From Desulfobacula sp. (GTDB lineage Bacteria; Desulfobacterota; Desulfobacteria; Desulfobacterales; Desulfobacteraceae), in contig JAOZRF010000045.1 of the NCBI GenBank assembly GCA_029940245.1, positions 1 to 9,623 on the forward strand: DNA of 9,623 nucleotides, read 5' to 3'. Every line of letters starts with the position of its first letter. The stretch's first letter is position 1. A program made the translations under genes and the position numbers. Of this stretch, positions 5,125 to 9,623 are shown piece by piece. The notes beneath the pieces were generated by a model. It was not told where the DNA came from. It did no database searches and was given only the letters and a program-made list of their open reading frames with translations.

Positions 5125-6171
5125 CTATTTTTCCTGATAGGCCTCCATAATTTTACGTATTTCCGGCTCCAGGGACAAAAATACTTCCACCAGCTCAGGA
5201 TCAAAAAATATACCGCTTCCCTTTTTAATCTCCTCTATGACTTTTTCCACAGGCCAGGGTTCTTTATAGGGTCGTCTGGAAATCAGCGCATCAAACACAT
5301 CGCAAATGCAGACAATTCTACCAGTGAGGGGAATCTCCCTGCCCTTGAGCTTTTGATGATAACCTGTGCCATCCCACTTTTCATGGTGGGTCATTGCAAT
5401 GATCCGTGCCACCTCAAGCAACTGGGATGATCCTCCTGAAAGAAGTTTTTCGCCAATACTGGTGTGGGTCATCATGGATTTCCACTCCTTACCATCTAAC
5501 TTGCCGGGTTTAAGCAGGATATTGTCTGAAATACCGATTTTCCCCACATCATGCATGGTGGAGGCAAGATCCAGCCTGTCATATTCTTCCCTGGAAAGCC
5601 CCAGGGCCTTGCCCATCAGCCTGCAATATTTGCTCATCCGGTTAATATGGGTTCCTGTGTCCTGATCCCTGTACTCTGCAGCCTTTCCCAATCGGTTGAT
5701 AACCTCAATCTGGGTTTTTAGAAGTTCTGCCGTGCGCGCCTGGACCATCTCTTCCAGGATAATATTCTGATTTTTGAGAGCTTCCTGGGCCAGCTTCAAA
5801 GTAAGATGGATTTTCACCCGCGCCTTTACCTCAGTAATGTCAAAAGGTTTGGTAATATAGTCCACCGCGCCGGAATCAAATCCCTTGGTTTTATTGCTCA
5901 GATCATCCATGGCCGTGATAAAAATAATTGGAATATCTTTTGTTTCCAATTTTTCCTTGAGCCGTCGGCACACCTCAAATCCATCAATTCCGGGCATGAC
6001 AATGTCTAGAAGAATAAGATCCGGCTGCTTTTTTTCGGCAAACCGGATGGCATCTTCCCCATTGAGGGTTACCCCCAGCTTATAGATATCCTTGAGGGCA
6101 TGAACAAGCACATCCAAATTTGATTTTGTATCATCAACAAGAAGAATCATACATTCATTAATATTTTTCAT
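5125..6171 (-). CDS. Response regulator with HD-GYP output (predicted c-di-GMP phosphodiesterase)
   Basis: The product has 348 residues: a receiver domain (about 1-122), a short coiled-coil linker (125-160) and an HD-GYP domain (160-345), as in RpfG-type regulators. Receiver residues: D13/D14 acidic pocket, D56 phosphoacceptor in L-L-D-I-V-M-P, T86 and K108. HD-GYP metal ligands: H175, H207-D208 (M-H-D-V-G-K), H236, H262-H263 (T-H-H-E-K-W-D-G-T-G-Y) and D291. The signature tripeptide reads G-Y-H at 270-272 instead of G-Y-P; all metal ligands are kept, so activity on cyclic di-GMP is still likely. It is the last gene of the cassette, after the hybrid kinase. Its receiver closely resembles the stand-alone receiver at 9219-9599. 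AAGGA precedes the ATG at slightly long spacing. Confidence 0.93.
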   Translation of the reverse strand: MKNINECMILLVDDTKSNLDVLVHALKDIYKLGVTLNGEDAIRFAEKKQPDLILLDIVMPGIDGFEVCRRLKEKLETKDIPIIFITAMDDLSNKTKGFDSGAVDYITKPFDITEVKARVKIHLTLKLAQEALKNQNIILEEMVQARTAELLKTQIEVINRLGKAAEYRDQDTGTHINRMSKYCRLMGKALGLSREEYDRLDLASTMHDVGKIGISDNILLKPGKLDGKEWKSMMTHTSIGEKLLSGGSSQLLEVARIIAMTHHEKWDGTGYHQKLKGREIPLTGRIVCICDVFDALISRRPYKEPWPVEKVIEEIKKGSGIFFDPELVEVFLSLEPEIRKIMEAYQEK

Positions 6172-6220
6172 CGGTTAAATATCCTTGTTTTACCTTGAGC
6201 AGGCTTTATGCATAGGGGAA

Positions 6221-6240
6221 AAGATCCATGCCAGGATCTT
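6221..6240 (-). terminator. Small hairpin between kinase and HD-GYP genes
   Basis: AAGATCC and GGATCTT form a perfect 7-bp stem with a 6-base loop; on the minus strand it is followed by TTTTCC. It lies in the 91-base spacer after the kinase stop and could attenuate transcription into the HD-GYP gene. The T run is short, so full termination is doubtful. Confidence 0.35.
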
Positions 6241-6262
6241 GATGAAATCCCAGGGTTGCCAT

Positions 6263-9175
6263 CTATTTTTTCTGCACCATTTCCATGATGGTTTCCAAAG
6301 TTTTCCGGGCAATATCAAATTGATAGTTTCTAACATTTTGAACAAGATGATCCATTTCATCCTTTATTGCCGCATCGACCAAAGGTTCGATATCCATTAC
6401 AAGGGATTCCGACATAACAGGATCAAATTTATCAAGAGTGTTCATCAATGACTTCATTCTGCTTAAAAGATCTTTGCCTGAAACAGCTGTTTGATTCACG
6501 GGTCCCTTTTCCTGCGCTTGATTTTTTTTCTGTTTCATCCGGATAAAAAATTGTTCAGCCGAGTCACACACCTGAGAATAAGCCGATTCTATCGGGTCCA
6601 GCAATTTTCTGATTTCATCTTCCCTTTGATCCCAGCAGGCCTTTTCCAGCGATCTGGCCGCCTCAAACAAGCCGTTGGCTGAAACATTACCGGCTGCACC
6701 TTTGATGGAGTGGGCCAATGTGGCTGCATCTTTGTAGTCTCCATTGGAAAGATGATGTTCCAATGTTTTTTGAAAGCCGGCATAATCATTACAGAATTCT
6801 TTTAAAATGTCAGCAAATACATCCCAATCTCCTCCTAACCTTTCAACACCTTCCCGGATATCCAGGCCGGGCAATCCTTTTATGTCTGAATATTTAATTT
6901 CACTTTCCCCAAAGTCCTGGTGGGCAGGTGCAAAGGATTGATATTCATGGCTGGGTGTGAGATGTTTTTTAAGGACTGTAAGCATCGTATCTTTGCTGAT
7001 GGGCTTTAAAATATAATCGTTAATATCAGCCTCCATGCACTCTTCCCATTTGGCTGATTTGTCATGGGCGCTCATGGCGATAATGGGCAGTTGATCCCTG
7101 GAAAATTGCCGGCGGATGATACGGGATGCTTCGATCCCGTCCAGATGGGGCATCTGTATATCTATTAGCATTGCCGAATAGGATGTATGCTGAACCTTTT
7201 CAACCGCCTCCATCCCGTTTTGGGCCGTATCCACATCAATACCTAACATCCGGATCATTTTTGATCCGATTTTCCTATTTACGGCGTTGTCTTCAACAAG
7301 AAGAATACGAGTGTCTGAAAAATCTTTGCCCGTGGCCGTGGCAATGTCTTTTATCTCATCTTTTGTATTGGAATATCCAAAATCATTCCTGATGGTTCTC
7401 AACAGGAGTGACTGCTTTACCGGCTTGGAAAAACATTTGTCAATGCCTATTTCAATAGCCCGCCGGACGTTATCCTCCCTGCCCATGTTGGTTATGGCAA
7501 TAACCCTGGGAGAAGAAAGGACAATGGATTTGAGTTGATTGGTCACTCCTTCATTATCCAGGTCTGCAAGGCCCATATCCATAATGATCAATTCAAATTT
7601 GTCAGAAGTGCTTTTTATATCAATTTCCTGAATGGCCTGCTGGCCGGAAGAACAGGCCGTGACCGTAAACCCCCAGGAAAGAAGAAGTCTTTGGAGCACT
7701 CTTCGAGTCGATTCATTTGCCTCAGCAATGAGGGCCTTGCATTGATTAAAGACCTCCGGGACATGGGGTCTTCTGTCTTCTGGTTCCAGGCTCGCGTATT
7801 TAAACAGTGCTTTAAAATAGAATGTACTGCCCTGCCCTGGTACACTCTCAACCCAGATTGATCCGCCCATCATGTCAATGATCTGCCTGCTTATGGCAAG
7901 GCCAAGCCCCGTACCACCATATTCCCGATTCACAGGAATATTAACCTGGGTAAATGAATCAAACAAATTGTCAATATGCTCCTGTGCGATACCAATACCC
8001 GTGTCCCTTACATAGAACAAAAGTTCGGCATGGGATTTTTTCAGGCTTATGGGTTCAACCCCGATGATAATTTCTCCATGATTGGTAAATTTCAAGGCAT
8101 TGGATAGAAGATTGATGATCACCTGGCGCAGCCTCATTGGATCAGAGACAAGTCTTATGGGGACATTGGGATCAATATCCACAACCAGCTCAAGATTTTT
8201 CTTTGACATCAGTTCCAAAAAAATATCTGATACATCTTCAATCATGTTCCAAAGGTCAAAGGAGATATCCTGAAACTCCAGCTTTCCTGCTTCGATTTTT
8301 GAAAAATCAAGAATATCATTGATCAGCCCGATAAGTGAAATGGCAGAGCTTTTAATGATTCCAAGGTACTCGTTCTGCCGGCGGGAGAGCTCATCCGCCA
8401 TGATCAGATCACAGGTACCGATGATGCCGTTCATGGGATTTCTGATCTCGTGGCTGATGACGGCCAGGAATTCACTTTTTGCCTTGTTGGCTTTTTCAGC
8501 CTCGTTTCTGGCTGCCTCAATCTGCTCAATCGCGCTTGAAAGCCTGGTTGTATTTTCCTCTTGTATTTTTTTGGCAGCCTTTAATGCTCTGGTTCTTTCT
8601 CTGAGTATTTTCTGAGTTTTAAGCAGCTCTTCTTCCGTTTCCATCTCTTTGGTAACAATGGTGAGGCATCCTGAAGAAATATGAATTTTATCTTCTTTAA
8701 ATGCTTCTACTGTGGCTTGATCTTTAAGCCACACAATGGAATTGTCAGGAAGCAAAACCTTGTAAACAACTTCAATAAACCCTTTCTCCTCACCCTCCTG
8801 ACGTAATCCCTCTCTTGAATCGGTCAGCTCAAGCTGCTTTAAAATCTGTGTGTTAATACGACCGTTTTGTTTTTCCTGGTAGGTATAAACCCGTCGTTCC
8901 AGGATACTTTTTCTAAAAGTCTCGGGCATATCAAAAGATGCACATCCCATAAGATCAATGAATCGTTTCCCGGCAAACTCATACCAGATATCATTTTCTT
9001 CCTCCTGCCAGGCTGACAGATAAGGAATGGCAAGCGTCATAGCTTCTTCAAAAGCCTTGAAACGGCTTATATTATCTGAAATATATAGTTTCAGGGGTTC
9101 ACTATAGTTTCCCTTAAGTATTTTCCCATGGTAATCCCCATTTTTATCTATACCATCGTAAAAGTGTTGTTTCAT
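6263..9175 (-). CDS. Soluble hybrid sensor histidine kinase with two receivers and Hpt
   Basis: The product has 970 residues and no membrane segment or signal peptide, so it should sense a cytoplasmic cue. Order: an N-terminal region with a PAS-like fold (about 55-175; weak), a coiled-coil helix (176-235), HisKA with H242 in I-S-H-E-I-R-N-P-M-N-G, HATPase with N355/N359, D-T-G-I-G-I (391-396) and G-G-T-G-L-G-L (420-426), receiver 1 (479-600; D533, T562, K584), receiver 2 (621-740; E628-D629, D672, K724) and an Hpt with H822 in A-H-S-I-K-G-A-A-G-N. Receiver 1 has E-A-N where the acidic pair normally stands, so its Mg binding and phosphorylation are doubtful. Residues about 895-970 form an extra helical region without a phospho-accepting His. 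A relay H242 to D672 to H822 to the neighbouring receivers is the likely path (inference). Both neighbours are response regulators on the same strand. Confidence 0.93.
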   Translation of the reverse strand: MKQHFYDGIDKNGDYHGKILKGNYSEPLKLYISDNISRFKAFEEAMTLAIPYLSAWQEEENDIWYEFAGKRFIDLMGCASFDMPETFRKSILERRVYTYQEKQNGRINTQILKQLELTDSREGLRQEGEEKGFIEVVYKVLLPDNSIVWLKDQATVEAFKEDKIHISSGCLTIVTKEMETEEELLKTQKILRERTRALKAAKKIQEENTTRLSSAIEQIEAARNEAEKANKAKSEFLAVISHEIRNPMNGIIGTCDLIMADELSRRQNEYLGIIKSSAISLIGLINDILDFSKIEAGKLEFQDISFDLWNMIEDVSDIFLELMSKKNLELVVDIDPNVPIRLVSDPMRLRQVIINLLSNALKFTNHGEIIIGVEPISLKKSHAELLFYVRDTGIGIAQEHIDNLFDSFTQVNIPVNREYGGTGLGLAISRQIIDMMGGSIWVESVPGQGSTFYFKALFKYASLEPEDRRPHVPEVFNQCKALIAEANESTRRVLQRLLLSWGFTVTACSSGQQAIQEIDIKSTSDKFELIIMDMGLADLDNEGVTNQLKSIVLSSPRVIAITNMGREDNVRRAIEIGIDKCFSKPVKQSLLLRTIRNDFGYSNTKDEIKDIATATGKDFSDTRILLVEDNAVNRKIGSKMIRMLGIDVDTAQNGMEAVEKVQHTSYSAMLIDIQMPHLDGIEASRIIRRQFSRDQLPIIAMSAHDKSAKWEECMEADINDYILKPISKDTMLTVLKKHLTPSHEYQSFAPAHQDFGESEIKYSDIKGLPGLDIREGVERLGGDWDVFADILKEFCNDYAGFQKTLEHHLSNGDYKDAATLAHSIKGAAGNVSANGLFEAARSLEKACWDQREDEIRKLLDPIESAYSQVCDSAEQFFIRMKQKKNQAQEKGPVNQTAVSGKDLLSRMKSLMNTLDKFDPVMSESLVMDIEPLVDAAIKDEMDHLVQNVRNYQFDIARKTLETIMEMVQKK

Positions 9176-9218
9176 TATCAGAGTGTCTTTCTTTATATAA
9201 AATCAATTAAGTTGTGAG

Positions 9219-9599
9219 TCAGACCTTGGCCAGATGTATTTTGATCCTTTTCTTGACTTCAGGAATCACAAAGGGTTTGGTAATATAATCCACTGCACCA
9301 TATTGCAAACATTTGGTTTTATGGTCCGGTTTATCCATTGCAGTGATAAAAATAATGGGAATCCCTTTGGTTATGGGGTCTGATTTCAACTTCCGGCATA
9401 CCTGAAATCCATCCATTCCCGGCATGATAATATCAAGCAGAATGAGGTCGGGCCGATTGGCCCTGGCAAAGCGGATTGCATCCATGCCATTAAGGGTTAC
9501 CCCAATCTTGTAATCCTTCCTGAGGGCCTGAACCAGCACATCAATGTTGGTTTTGGTGTCATCAACGATCAGGATGGTGCGCTCATTTCTATTCTTCAT
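9219..9599 (-). CDS. Stand-alone response regulator receiver (CheY-like)
   Basis: A 126-residue single receiver with D13/D14, D56 (L-L-D-I-I-M-P), T86 and K108, all needed for phosphorylation. It has no output domain and stops six residues after the end of the fold (I-H-L-A-K-V). By hand count about 86 of the first 123 residues are identical, without gaps, to the receiver of the HD-GYP protein 3 kb downstream, including the start M-K-N and the T-L-N-G-x-D-A-I-R-F-A stretch. It is therefore probably a duplicate of that receiver that lost or never had the HD-GYP part. It lies 43 bases before the kinase gene, likely co-transcribed. It could be a phosphate sink, a phosphorelay intermediate or a CheY-like protein-binding regulator. 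Confidence 0.92.
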   Translation of the reverse strand: MKNRNERTILIVDDTKTNIDVLVQALRKDYKIGVTLNGMDAIRFARANRPDLILLDIIMPGMDGFQVCRKLKSDPITKGIPIIFITAMDKPDHKTKCLQYGAVDYITKPFVIPEVKKRIKIHLAKV

Positions 9600-9623
9600 A
9601 TTGAGTTTTCCATATTTTATCAG

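Noticed and set aside
5121..5144. Hairpin GAGGCTAT/ATAGGCCTC at the 3' end of the HD-GYP gene as a terminator
   Set aside because: The stem has a bulge, overlaps the coding end and has no T run on the minus strand.
7126..7861. Plus-strand open frames opposite the kinase gene
   Set aside because: They are antisense shadows with arginine-, serine- and phenylalanine-rich composition and no domains; the minus-strand kinase frame is unambiguous.
9176..9221. Second recoded TGA at the end of the stand-alone receiver
   Set aside because: Reading past the TGA meets a stop within four codons, and the receiver fold is already complete.

Overview
The window looks like chromosome from an anaerobic, probably sulfate-reducing member of the Desulfobacterota (Desulfobacteraceae-like). 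This is inferred from a periplasmic [NiFeSe] hydrogenase of the Desulfovibrio/Desulfomicrobium type, a short CbiX cobaltochelatase, large soluble multidomain histidine kinases and AT-rich intergenic DNA. No rRNA, tRNA, CRISPR array, transposase or phage gene is visible. No gene-free stretch exceeds 300 bases; the longest is the 252-base leader before the hydrogenase.

Left part (1-2218): the 3' end of an HD-domain protein overlaps a histidine-phosphatase gene on the + strand. A cobaltochelatase gene (cbiX, - strand) converges on the phosphatase and diverges from a fluoride-channel gene (crcB/fluC, + strand). An acyl-CoA thioesterase of the YbgC type follows. Its start codon sits 4 bases after an 83-base imperfect palindrome that swallows the usual ribosome-binding region.

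Middle (2219-5124): the structural genes hysB and hysA of a periplasmic [NiFeSe] hydrogenase. The small subunit has a Tat signal and ligands for three [4Fe-4S] clusters. The large subunit does not end at the TGA at 4909-4911. That codon lies exactly where the nickel-binding selenocysteine belongs, the frame continues for 22 codons through the conserved Cys and His to a TAA at 4978-4980, and a SECIS-like hairpin starts 11 bases after the TGA. A conventional gene call would drop three essential residues. The hydrogenase maturation protease and accessory genes are not in the window. Small repeat families surround this locus: a hairpin present in two copies, and a 15-base unit present five times.

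Right part (5125-9599, - strand): a signalling cassette transcribed right to left. It encodes a stand-alone receiver, a 970-residue soluble hybrid histidine kinase (PAS-like, HisKA, HATPase, two receivers, Hpt) and a receiver-HD-GYP protein predicted to hydrolyse cyclic di-GMP. The stand-alone receiver and the receiver of the HD-GYP protein are close paralogues flanking the kinase. This suggests one phosphorelay with two outputs, one enzymatic and one a sink or protein-binding output.

The strongest observation is the recoded selenocysteine codon with its SECIS element. The most open ones are the palindromic leader of the thioesterase gene, the dispersed repeats and the paired-receiver cassette.
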